Shown one piece after another: positions 24,609 through 33,764 of a stretch of DNA of 42,360 nt (its first letter is position 1; each line of letters begins with the position of its first letter). The DNA is from Acidobacteriaceae bacterium (GTDB lineage Bacteria > Acidobacteriota > Terriglobia > Bryobacterales > Bryobacteraceae), in contig CAJCIT010000150.1 in NCBI GenBank assembly GCA_903970405.1, forward strand, positions 1 through 42,360. Reading direction: 5' to 3'. The notes below the pieces were generated by a model. That model was not told where the DNA came from. It ran no database searches and was given only the letters and a program-made list of their open reading frames with translations. Both the position numbers and the translations under genes were made by a program.

Positions 24609-27600
24609 ATGAACATGTGGACTCGACGACATTTCCTGGAGGCGGCTACCGCTTCCGCAGCGCTCACAACCTCGCAGGCAAGAGGGCTGTTTGGCCAGGA
24701 CCTTCCGCCACAATCACAACGAAACTCTCCAGAGATTACTGCTGGCCACTACAAACCTCTTCTTCAAGAAAATGTGGCCCGGCCGCTGCGCTATTCCCCT
24801 CAAGACGGAGCGATTGTCATTCGCAACGGAAAGGAGTTCTTCAATCGGCCGCTTTACGGTCCGAATATTCCCTTCCGCTGTGATGGTGGTGACCGACCCG
24901 AGTTTTCTCTCTACCTTCCGGGGCATGGAGGCAATATTCGGCTGTGCGTAGCTTCTCAAGAGCCTGTCGAAAGCAAATGGTTCTTCGAGTTCGAGTCGAT
25001 ACTTGCTTCTTATGAAGCCGGGAGTCTCGTTTACACCCTGAAGGATCCTCTTCTTGGCCCTGCGGGAGTCATCCAGCTTCAGGCGCTGACGGTCGGAGCA
25101 GCTCTTTGGCTGCAGGTAACGCCATCAGGACTTCCACAAGGATTGGACCTCGCCTGGGCGTACGGAGGAGTGAGCGGACGCAAAGGGCAACGTAATGGCG
25201 ACATAGGTTGTGAGGTCGAACCAGTGAGCGTTTTTTTTCAGATGCGTCCAGAGGAATGCCGTGGAAATGTTTGGACTCTCTTACATGACAATGGGAGCGA
25301 CCGTGCTTCCGCAGAGATAAAGTCAGGCAAGATTCGTCTGAGCCTTGACTCACCCTCCGCAGCAACTCTGAAAATCGGTTCAGCGGAGCAATGGAATGGT
25401 GGATGGAACGCTCTATGGAACTCGAGTTCCAGCTCATCCGGACTTCCTCTTTTGTTGGGGCGGGTCCCGCTGACGAATCAATCCGAGGTGATTCGGATCA
25501 CGGCGCTTGAAGGCGTTGTCTTACCTGCAAGCCAGTCAACGCCGCACCATGTTGTCGAGACCTCCGTTTCCGAAAGCAATCTTGCAGAACAGTTCGCGCA
25601 GCGTCGAGATGATCTCAAGCAAATCGCTGGACGCCTCAACTGGTCGACTCCGGATCCTTACCTCGACGGAGTTGCCAGTGCGTTGGGGATTGCAGCCGAT
25701 GCTATTTGGGATGAAGACCAGGGATGCGTCATGCACGGCGCCGTCGCGTGGCGCACGCCTCTAGCCGGATGGCGAGGCCCTTACATGTTGGATATTGTTG
25801 GTCACCATGACCGTATGCGTCGTCACCTGCGACATTGGATCGCAAGACAGAACGTCTCTGCCGTCGACAATGGCTCTTCCGGTGTTGCGACACTTAGGGG
25901 CTTTGCACAGATAAAGGAAGCCGAAGGGGCGCCCGACCCCAACTCAGCGCAATCGCGCTCAGAGAAACTTCTCCACTCTGCAGGCGATCTAAGTCACAAC
26001 CATTACGACATGAACCTAGTGTTCTTCGATGCGCTGTTGCGTCATCTTCATTGGACCGGAGACATCGATTTTGCGAGGGAGGTATGGCCTGCGTTAGAAC
26101 GCCATGCGGCGTGGGAGCGCCGTCTATTCCGTCGTGATTACGGCACCGCAGCGGAGCCTCTTCCGCTCTATGAGGCGTATGCGGCCATTTGGGCGAGCGA
26201 CAATCTCCAGTACAACGGAGGTGGCGCAGCCCACAGCTCCGCCTACAACCTCTACCTTAACCAGAGCATGGCCCAGCTCAGCGGACAGCTAAAACTCTCT
26301 CCCGAGATCGGCGCCTCGTACCAGGCTGAAGCCGACTTGATCAGTCGCGCGATGCGAAAGCTATTGTGGATGGACGAACGCGGTGCCTTTGCAGAAGGCC
26401 GTGAATGGCTCGGCGAACGCAAACTGGTCGAGAACCCCGCTGTATGGACGATGTATCAGGCCATCGACAGTGAGGTCGGCGACCGTAAACAGGCTTGGCA
26501 GATTGCGTCGGAGCGATTGCGCACTTTGCGGAAGATACCTGTGATTGGAGACGGCGTACCGAAGGATGCGGGTTGGCAGCTGGCCTGCTCTGACTGGCAG
26601 CCCTATGTTTGGTCGCTGACGCTGCTGGTGCTCGCGGAAAACCTCGCTACCGCCCTCGCTCTCTTTCAGGCTGGACTGGCGAGAGACGGTTACGCTCTGC
26701 TTCGGGGCAGCTTGCTCGATGCAGCCTATCGTGGTCTGTGCCCCGGTAACTTTCCCATGTCGCTACAACTGGATCCGCACCGGCAGGAGTCACAACGCGA
26801 CTTCGGTGATCCTGTCGGATGCGCCTCGCGGGCAATCGTAGAAGGTCTCTGGGGTTTGCGTCCCGACCTTCTCAATGGACGACTGACCATCTGTCCACAG
26901 CTGCCGCTCGAATGGACGGAGGCAACACTTCGCCATCCAGGCATTCTCATCCATTATCAGTTTCATGAAAGAACGGAGATATGGAACATCCAGCCATCTT
27001 TCGCAAAGGCTCCCCGTCTCATTTTAGAACTCCCTGCAAGAACGACCCGCTTGCCGAAAGTAAAGATCAATGGCCATCCGCAGCAGGTGCACTGCATTGA
27101 CGCTGCCGTAGGCACGCCCCGAGTGTTGATCGAAGCCACGCAGGCAGGCCCCTGGAGCATTGAATTGCAATGGCAGGGTGAGCCCCCGATAGAGGGGGCT
27201 GCGGAGCCGGTGCCTTGTGCTATAGGGCATCCCGTGCCGTGGCCATCCGGCATTCAGCATCATCGACTCGATGATCCGCAACGCTGTCTCACCAATGGAA
27301 TTCCCGCTGTCTCCGGTCGGCACTGCATCTTCGCGCTGCAGGAAACCGGGGATGTCAGATACTGGCTCCCCGTAGAGTTGTTGATCGCGCGACCTGAGCT
27401 ATCCGTGCGTTTTTCTCACGCCCCGGTGTCCTCAAACACCTTTGAACCTGTTGAACTGAATAAGGTCTTTTCAGGATCTGTGGCCGAGATTTTCGCGCGG
27501 AACTATCGCCAGCCTCGTTCTCCGTTTTGTTCGCTCAATTTACCCGACACGCTTTTAGGAGGCTGGGCCAACTTCGACGCGACCGCAAGGATTGACGACT

Positions 27601-28157
27601 CAGGCCTGCGGCGCAGTAAAGGGCAGATCGAACTGCCTGGTGGTTTGCACTTCCTCACGCCAGCCGACCGTTTTGCGGAAAACTGCTGCTACGTTTCGCA
27701 ATGGGCGATTGATCCGCCGCATGTCACCGTAAACCTTGGCGGGCGGGCGAGAAAACTGCATCTGCTGCTTGTTGGAACAACATTCCCGCAGGCCACTGGC
27801 TCGACACACGCAACGATAACGGTGACGTATCAGGACGCAAAGTCGCCAACGGTGATGGAGCTTCGCAGCCCTCGAACCTGGTGGCCCATCGAACAAGACT
27901 ACCCTGTGGACGACTACATTTTTCGCGTCGGCGAAGACGAAGGCCCTTTGCCCTGGCGCGTGGATCTCAGTAGCGGACGTGCACGGAAGCTCTCGGGAGA
28001 ATCGCTGCGAGGAAGAGGCGGCCGAATCCCAGGGGGAGCTGCATTCGCCATGGATGTCGATCTTGATGAGCATAGAGAACTCGCCGCCTGCACGCTTGAT
28101 TGCGAACTGTACGGCGTAGTAATGGGGCTTTTAGGGATGACTCTGGAAAGGAGCTGA
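24609..28157 (+). CDS. DUF4450-like putative glycosidase, Tat-exported
   Basis: 1182 residues. The Tat signal TRRHFLEAATASAAL fits the T-R-R-x-F-L consensus. Residues ~35-320 form a beta-rich N-terminal domain. Residues ~345-760 look like an (alpha/alpha)6 barrel: DGVASALGIAADAIWDEDQG, WRTPLAGWRGPYMLD, SHNHYDMNLVFFDALLRHLH. Residues ~780-1180 contain beta-sandwich modules. The layout is that of DUF4450 proteins, which occur in polysaccharide-utilisation loci of plant-cell-wall degraders. The catalytic residue is unassigned; Asp or Glu in the barrel loops would be candidates. The start is 68 bases after the real end of GH28, suggesting an operon. I place it in pectin side-chain degradation by context only. 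Confidence 0.65.
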   Translation: MNMWTRRHFLEAATASAALTTSQARGLFGQDLPPQSQRNSPEITAGHYKPLLQENVARPLRYSPQDGAIVIRNGKEFFNRPLYGPNIPFRCDGGDRPEFSLYLPGHGGNIRLCVASQEPVESKWFFEFESILASYEAGSLVYTLKDPLLGPAGVIQLQALTVGAALWLQVTPSGLPQGLDLAWAYGGVSGRKGQRNGDIGCEVEPVSVFFQMRPEECRGNVWTLLHDNGSDRASAEIKSGKIRLSLDSPSAATLKIGSAEQWNGGWNALWNSSSSSSGLPLLLGRVPLTNQSEVIRITALEGVVLPASQSTPHHVVETSVSESNLAEQFAQRRDDLKQIAGRLNWSTPDPYLDGVASALGIAADAIWDEDQGCVMHGAVAWRTPLAGWRGPYMLDIVGHHDRMRRHLRHWIARQNVSAVDNGSSGVATLRGFAQIKEAEGAPDPNSAQSRSEKLLHSAGDLSHNHYDMNLVFFDALLRHLHWTGDIDFAREVWPALERHAAWERRLFRRDYGTAAEPLPLYEAYAAIWASDNLQYNGGGAAHSSAYNLYLNQSMAQLSGQLKLSPEIGASYQAEADLISRAMRKLLWMDERGAFAEGREWLGERKLVENPAVWTMYQAIDSEVGDRKQAWQIASERLRTLRKIPVIGDGVPKDAGWQLACSDWQPYVWSLTLLVLAENLATALALFQAGLARDGYALLRGSLLDAAYRGLCPGNFPMSLQLDPHRQESQRDFGDPVGCASRAIVEGLWGLRPDLLNGRLTICPQLPLEWTEATLRHPGILIHYQFHERTEIWNIQPSFAKAPRLILELPARTTRLPKVKINGHPQQVHCIDAAVGTPRVLIEATQAGPWSIELQWQGEPPIEGAAEPVPCAIGHPVPWPSGIQHHRLDDPQRCLTNGIPAVSGRHCIFALQETGDVRYWLPVELLIARPELSVRFSHAPVSSNTFEPVELNKVFSGSVAEIFARNYRQPRSPFCSLNLPDTLLGGWANFDATARIDDSGLRRSKGQIELPGGLHFLTPADRFAENCCYVSQWAIDPPHVTVNLGGRARKLHLLLVGTTFPQATGSTHATITVTYQDAKSPTVMELRSPRTWWPIEQDYPVDDYIFRVGEDEGPLPWRVDLSSGRARKLSGESLRGRGGRIPGGAAFAMDVDLDEHRELAACTLDCELYGVVMGLLGMTLERS

Positions 28158-28298
28158 TTCCGCGGGCATCTGGACGATCGGCATCGCGACACCTTCAGCG
28201 GTTTTTCACCTGACCACATCGGCCGCTTTTCCTACGCACCCGTGGGCAAGCGGCCGATATGGCGTTCCATTATGGGACTGCGCGAGTCACTGTCCTGA
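28158..28298 (+). other. In-frame open extension after the DUF4450 TGA, with an 11-bp inverted repeat
   Basis: After TGA 28155-28157 the same frame stays open for 46 codons to TGA 28296-28298, giving HLDDRHRDTFSGF, SPDHIGRFSYAPVGKRP and WRSIMGLRESL. It looks protein-like, but I do not recognise it. Within it ATCGGCCGCTT (28218-28228) and its exact reverse complement (28248-28258) enclose a 19-base loop. The hairpin could be a transcription terminator (no T-run follows) or a structure in a decayed gene end. Confidence 0.4.
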
Positions 28299-28353
28299 TT
28301 TTTGCATCGCAAACGTCGTCAAAGTTCTGTTTGAAAAATATTCCGCCATTGAA

Positions 28354-28383
28354 TTGACTTTTGTGCACAGAGCAACTTACATT
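28354..28383 (+). promoter_or_regulatory. Candidate sigma70-like promoter of receptor A
   Basis: TTGACT at 28354-28359 and TACATT at 28378-28383 are separated by 18 bases and lie 46 bases upstream of the receptor ATG. A palindromic TGTGCACA sits in the spacer and could bind a regulator. The -10 match is 4 of 6. Confidence 0.4.
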
Positions 28384-28428
28384 TGTCGGCGTTCAAAATC
28401 ATTCGCTAATTGAAATGGGTCAAGGCTA

Positions 28429-31400
28429 ATGAAAAAGTACAAGCTCGGCTTCTGGATACCGCGTTACGTTTCTATTCTCCTGCCGCTGATTGCGGTGCTG
28501 CTCTTCAGCTATGCGGTCGGCGCTCAGATCACAGGCCAGGGCGCTGTCTCCGGCACGGTCACCGACCCAGATGGAGCGAGGGTTCCGGGAGCAAAGGTTG
28601 ATGTGCGCAACAACTCGACCAGCGTGGTGATCTCCCGTACAGCCACCAGCGCGGGCTACTATGTGGTCTCTCCATTGCCCCCGGGACTCTACACCATTAC
28701 CGTGACGGCACCCGGCTTCTCGCAACTCCAGCAGGAGAACGTCAACGTGGATGCTCTCCAAACGACCACGTACAACCCTCAACTGAAGCTCGGCCAGATT
28801 ACCGAGACGGTCACGGTCACGACGGCACCTCCTCCGTTGCAAACTGCAGACGCGGTCCTCGGAGGGACGATCGAAAACGCGGTGTATTCCCAGTTGCCGG
28901 TGCAGATGAGTAGCGGCAATCCTCGCGATCCAACGGCGTTTTCGTCCCTGCTGCCTGGTACGCAGGGGGGTGGACGTTCAGGAATTTTTGACGGCACGGG
29001 ATCGGGTAACGAGGACGAGCTTTATGTGGAAGGTGTGCCTCTCACGACCGTGGATTCGCAAGGCGACAGCCGCAAACTGCAGGAGAATCTTTCGATCGAA
29101 GCCGTCGATCAGACTCAAATCCAGACCAGTGGATCAACAGCGCAGTTCCAGGGCGTAGGTGTTGAGAACTTCTCGATCAAGCAGGGTACTAATGAATTTC
29201 ACGGAAACGCATACCTCTTCCTGAGAAACACGATTCTCGACTCATGGAGCTTTTTTGCCAAGTCTCAAACCCAGCCGAATGCTCTGGGCGTTCAGGTACC
29301 GATCCCAAAGCCGCCAGAGAACCAGAACGAAATTTCAGCTTCGCTTGGCGGCCCTATCCTGCACAACAAGCTCTTCTTCTTCGGCAACTACGACCGCTAC
29401 CATTACCGATCGGTGACCAACCCGACGCTTGCCACCGTTCCGACCAACCTGATGCGCCAGGGCAACTTCACTGAGATGGGCGCGCTTGGTTACCACATCT
29501 ACGATCCGACAACCGAAGCCGCGTGCACCGCTGCAAATGGTGGCCAGGTTTGCGCTACACCGTTCTCCTACAACGGTGTGGCGGACGTCATTCCACCTTC
29601 GGAGATATCTCCGATTGCGAGGGCCTGGGCTGCGAATCTTCCAGCGGTGACAAGCACCTCCATCGCAAATAACTATATCTCCGGACGGCAGACAGGCGTA
29701 GACAACTGGGAGTTCACCGGCCGCCTCGATTACACCATCAATCCGAAGCAGCAACTGGCCTTTATCTCCACGAACGGCTCCCATGTCGATGTTCCCTACG
29801 ACTACGGCGCAACGTCAGTGCTTCCGTACCCCTATACAAACGGTACGATAGTGGATGAATTGACCACGACGGACATCGTCAAGCACACATATACCTTTTC
29901 ACCGCATGTGGTGAATCAGTTTCGCTACGGCTACACGCGCTTTTGGACTACAGTAGGCAACAAGACTGTCGGTGATCCGAAGTTCAGCGCGAGCGCCCTG
30001 GGCATCGGGAATCTTCCGTCGGGCCTGGCCAGTGATACCACACCCGGCACAAGCTTCTCAGGCGGCATCGATGTCCCTGAGAGTTTCTCGTCACCGACAC
30101 AGTATCATGAGGCGGTAAACACCTACACGCTGGCCAACGATTTGACGTGGGCGAAGGGGCATCACAACGTCACCTTCGGTGGGGACTACCAGTTCTTGGA
30201 GTTCAACGAGTCTTCTGTGGACGGCACTTCCAAACCTATGGGCTTCACCTTTTCGAGTACGGAAACCGGCGGCTTCTCCAATGGCAACATCATTGCCGCA
30301 TCAGGCGCTTCGTACGCCAGCTTTCTTATTGGGGCGGTGAGCTCTTCTTCCGTCTACATCCAGAACTTCTCCACTCTGGGCGCTCGTTATAAAGCATTCT
30401 CCCCGTTTGTTCAGGACGACTGGAAGGTAACAGAAAACCTGACGCTCAATCTTGGGCTTCGATGGGATCTGTATACGCCTTACCGCGAGGCGAATAATCG
30501 CTGGTCCTTTTTCAACCCCAATATAGTGAACCCTGCAACAGGCAACATGGGCGCGCTTTCCTATGTCGGCTATGGGAACGGACAGTGCGACTGCTCATCT
30601 CCGGTAAACACCTGGTATAAGAACTTCGGCCCCCGCTTAGGTTTTGCCTGGCAGGTCAAACAACGCGATGTGGTGCGTGGCTCGTTCTCCATCATGTACA
30701 CACACACCGGTGGCGTCGGCGGTTCCAACAACGGGAACTACAATGGCACAGGGCAGACCGGTCTCACGGTCAGCACTGCCTTCGCCTCCAGCAATCAGGG
30801 AGAGCAGCCGGCTTTCTTTCTAAATCCTGCGCTTGCTGAGCCGTACGCTAATGCGGCGTTGCCTGCTTACAGCACAACCATCAATCCAACCACAATCGCA
30901 AACACGGGCAACTATGTTGGCGGGCCTACGGCTTCGAGTCTGAGCTACGCAGACCCCTATCTTTCCGGCCGTCCTCCTTACACGGAGTCCTACACCTTCG
31001 GTATCCAGCATCTTCTTGCAACGGACATGACGATCAGCGTTGACTGGGTTGGCAATCAGTCCCACTTTCTATTCGCGCAAAGCCGCGGCATCTGGCAAGA
31101 TCAGTTGGCGCCTCAGTACCAAGTGCTCACAACACTGCTCAAACAACTTCCGAACAATGTCGACTCAAAGACCGGGGAAAAGTATCTCCAAGAGGCACAG
31201 GCAATCATTCCGGGCATTGCCTTGCCTTATGCAAACTTCGGCGGAGCACAGGGGACGATCGGCCAGATGCTGAAGCCGTTTCCGCAATACTCGGGCATTA
31301 CAGATACCTGGGGAGATATTGGCAACGCCAACTACAACGCGTTGCAGCTCACGTTACAGCACAGGAACTGGCATGGCTTCAACTACACATTGAACTACAC

Positions 31401-32151
31401 TTACTCGAAGACCATCGACGACATCGCCGGTGTGCGCAGTGGCTATCCCATTCCGAATAATGTAATCGACGGCGGCAGGGGGTCCTTTCAGGCAAACCGC
31501 ATCGACCGCGCTGTCAGCGCCAGCAACATCCCCAATAATCTGCATTTCTTCGGTACGTATACCATTCCCTACGGCACAAAGGACCACATGGGGTATGGGA
31601 ACTTCTGGACGCGCACCATTGTTGGCGGCTGGGAGCTGTCCTACATCTTTTCCAAGACTTCCGGAGCCCCGCTGTCGATCACCGGAGTTAACTGCCAGAC
31701 GCCGGGGAGCTGCTATCCAAGCTACAACACTGCCTTTACGGGCAATGAACGTATCAACGGCAGCTACAGCGCCATCCACACTGTGCAGCAGGCCGCTGCG
31801 ACCGTGTTCCTTGATAAGAACGGGTTCGCTGCCAACCCAACGGCAGCAGGCCAGCCTGCGATCGTCGGCACGCCCGGCAACTACGGGTATAACTTCGGCA
31901 ACGTACCGCGCTCAGCGCCATATGGGCTCTATAACATAGGGACGTACAATCTCGATGCGGGCATCAAGCGTACGTTTCCTATCCACGATCGCCTCAACTT
32001 TAGTCTGCAGGCGGACTGCTTCAACACCACCAACCACGTCCAGTTTGGCGGCCTAGGGACATCGCTGGCTTCTCCCACTACCTTCGGAATCATCTCGAAA
32101 CAAAATAACGGTGCTCGTGACTGGCAACTTGCGGCTAAGTTCAACTTCTAG
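28429..32151 (+). CDS. Oar-like TonB-dependent receptor A
   Basis: 1240 residues. The signal peptide (~1-33) ends near VGAQ. A carboxypeptidase-regulatory-like domain (~35-120) follows, with GAVSGTVTDPDGARVPGAKV and AGYYVVSPLPPGLYTITV. The plug (~150-280) has FDGTGSGNEDELYVEGVP and VENFSIKQGTNEFHGNAY. The rest is a large beta-barrel ending in Phe (AAKFNF), the outer-membrane insertion signal. The architecture is the Oar/SusC-like receptor common in Acidobacteriota. It should import oligosaccharides with TonB energy; the pectin neighbours make oligogalacturonides the best guess. A SusD partner is not present. Confidence 0.93.
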   Translation: MKKYKLGFWIPRYVSILLPLIAVLLFSYAVGAQITGQGAVSGTVTDPDGARVPGAKVDVRNNSTSVVISRTATSAGYYVVSPLPPGLYTITVTAPGFSQLQQENVNVDALQTTTYNPQLKLGQITETVTVTTAPPPLQTADAVLGGTIENAVYSQLPVQMSSGNPRDPTAFSSLLPGTQGGGRSGIFDGTGSGNEDELYVEGVPLTTVDSQGDSRKLQENLSIEAVDQTQIQTSGSTAQFQGVGVENFSIKQGTNEFHGNAYLFLRNTILDSWSFFAKSQTQPNALGVQVPIPKPPENQNEISASLGGPILHNKLFFFGNYDRYHYRSVTNPTLATVPTNLMRQGNFTEMGALGYHIYDPTTEAACTAANGGQVCATPFSYNGVADVIPPSEISPIARAWAANLPAVTSTSIANNYISGRQTGVDNWEFTGRLDYTINPKQQLAFISTNGSHVDVPYDYGATSVLPYPYTNGTIVDELTTTDIVKHTYTFSPHVVNQFRYGYTRFWTTVGNKTVGDPKFSASALGIGNLPSGLASDTTPGTSFSGGIDVPESFSSPTQYHEAVNTYTLANDLTWAKGHHNVTFGGDYQFLEFNESSVDGTSKPMGFTFSSTETGGFSNGNIIAASGASYASFLIGAVSSSSVYIQNFSTLGARYKAFSPFVQDDWKVTENLTLNLGLRWDLYTPYREANNRWSFFNPNIVNPATGNMGALSYVGYGNGQCDCSSPVNTWYKNFGPRLGFAWQVKQRDVVRGSFSIMYTHTGGVGGSNNGNYNGTGQTGLTVSTAFASSNQGEQPAFFLNPALAEPYANAALPAYSTTINPTTIANTGNYVGGPTASSLSYADPYLSGRPPYTESYTFGIQHLLATDMTISVDWVGNQSHFLFAQSRGIWQDQLAPQYQVLTTLLKQLPNNVDSKTGEKYLQEAQAIIPGIALPYANFGGAQGTIGQMLKPFPQYSGITDTWGDIGNANYNALQLTLQHRNWHGFNYTLNYTYSKTIDDIAGVRSGYPIPNNVIDGGRGSFQANRIDRAVSASNIPNNLHFFGTYTIPYGTKDHMGYGNFWTRTIVGGWELSYIFSKTSGAPLSITGVNCQTPGSCYPSYNTAFTGNERINGSYSAIHTVQQAAATVFLDKNGFAANPTAAGQPAIVGTPGNYGYNFGNVPRSAPYGLYNIGTYNLDAGIKRTFPIHDRLNFSLQADCFNTTNHVQFGGLGTSLASPTTFGIISKQNNGARDWQLAAKFNF

Positions 32152-32250
32152 CCGGAAGATGGCTCTGATAGTTTCGGATCGACGCATGTCCAGCCACAGC
32201 GGATCGGGTTAACCATATCAAGTCATCCTCTTGCTGCCCTAAAGATCTTT

Positions 32251-33567
32251 TCACCTTATGCAGGCGACCTTCGGCTCAGGCTTTATCCGTTGGTTTGTGA
32301 CTGCAAGTTCGTTGAGGTAGATCTCGAGATTGCTATAGCCAGACTTTGGGTCGATCCTCTGACCATCTGCGGGATTATGTGGATCGAGATGGCGCTTGTG
32401 TTCCCAGACGTCGGGAATGCCATCGCCGTCGCTGTCCTGCGGCGAGGGTACACTGTTGCCCGATAATGAGAGGCCTCCGATTTCGGTCTCATCGGCGATG
32501 AGAGCGCCCTTGGTGCCATAGGAGAGCAGTTCGTCTACTAACTTGCGATCCACACTGTCGCGACAGAGCGAGTCACCAGCATCCTGGGCGACTCGCTGGA
32601 CCATCTTGCTGGCAAGATCGACGCGTACTGGTACTTCAGGCTTCGCGAACGGCTCGGAGACGACATCGGCGTTCACTCGCCGAAAGTCATCGTCAGTCGT
32701 GCGACGACCGTCGAGTCTGCCATTGCGATCCAGGTCAACATAGTTGCCCGTCTGGTAGATGTGGTCGGTTTTGGTGAACTCACCGACGAAAGTGTCCGTT
32801 GAGTTCGGACCCTTGATGAAGTAGTTGCCAATCAGATCAGCATAGTGATCTGCGGCTCCGTGACCGCCGACATATCCATCTACCCCCCAGTTGTATACCA
32901 CGTTATTGACGTACTGGATGTGTCCTTTGCCTTTTGGGTTCCGGCTCTTGTTATCGATCCAAAGATTATGGCTTAGAGTGAGATAGTCGCTCTCGCACAG
33001 GCAGCCGAAGCGTTGCGGAACGATGCCCTCGCCGACGATGGAGTTCTGAATGGTGGAGTAGTTGTTGCCGTTGGTCTGGATGTTGTCCCACCGGCCCCAT
33101 TCGATGGAGAGATGATCAAGCATCACATGGCTGGCGTCACTCAGATTGAGGGAGCTGACCTTTGGCGATTCCGTAATGCCGCCCCGGAAGCGGACGTAAC
33201 GAATGATGATGTTGTTTGCATGAGTCATGGACACCTTAGCATCGGCGATGGTAACGCCGGGACTTAGGGCAGTCTGTCCTGCGATTGTTAGGTTGCTCCC
33301 TAGCTCCATGTTCGACTTGAGATGAACAACACCGCTAACGGCAAAGACCACGGTCGCGTTGGAGTGACTGGCTGCATCACGAAAGGAGCCTGGACCATCA
33401 TCCTGAAGGTTGGTTACTGTGAGCACCGGCTGTCCGCGGCCACCGGAGGCAGTCGCACCAAATCCCTCGGCTCCAGGGAAGGCGAGTGTGTGGGATTGGG
33501 CCGAGGCGAGGAACGTAGTGAGCGGGATGGCCAAATAGAGGCGGGATAGCGCCTTCAACGATCTCAT
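32251..33567 (-). CDS. PL1-like pectate lyase
   Basis: 438 residues. The signal peptide (~1-24) ends at LASAQ. Mature protein opens with FPGAEGFGATASGGRG, the standard start of this secreted pectate lyase subfamily. Parallel beta-helix coils run to ~300, including NNIIIRYVRFRGG, HVMLDHLSIEWGRWDN and NNVVYNWG. A DSDGDGIPDVWE calcium-binding thrombospondin-type segment follows at ~378-390, then a C-terminal helix-rich tail. It should cleave de-esterified homogalacturonan by calcium-dependent beta-elimination. The gene is last of the minus-strand run, converging on receptor A. A CAGGAG ribosome site precedes the ATG. Confidence 0.88.
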   Translation of the reverse strand: MRSLKALSRLYLAIPLTTFLASAQSHTLAFPGAEGFGATASGGRGQPVLTVTNLQDDGPGSFRDAASHSNATVVFAVSGVVHLKSNMELGSNLTIAGQTALSPGVTIADAKVSMTHANNIIIRYVRFRGGITESPKVSSLNLSDASHVMLDHLSIEWGRWDNIQTNGNNYSTIQNSIVGEGIVPQRFGCLCESDYLTLSHNLWIDNKSRNPKGKGHIQYVNNVVYNWGVDGYVGGHGAADHYADLIGNYFIKGPNSTDTFVGEFTKTDHIYQTGNYVDLDRNGRLDGRRTTDDDFRRVNADVVSEPFAKPEVPVRVDLASKMVQRVAQDAGDSLCRDSVDRKLVDELLSYGTKGALIADETEIGGLSLSGNSVPSPQDSDGDGIPDVWEHKRHLDPHNPADGQRIDPKSGYSNLEIYLNELAVTNQRIKPEPKVACIR

Positions 33568-33764
33568 GGAACTCCTGACAGTGTGGACGGACTTTGATAG
33601 CCGGCATCCATACGAAGGTGCGAGAGGACGTGGGATGATTGCTGCGATGTGGAAGTTAGAGATAGAAGCGGTAGCGCTGAAAGTTGCGTTACCGCTTCCT
33701 TGTACTCCATCGAACGGTTGGAATGCTGCATTTAGGTCCGCAATCGTTGCTTGATAGACATCCG

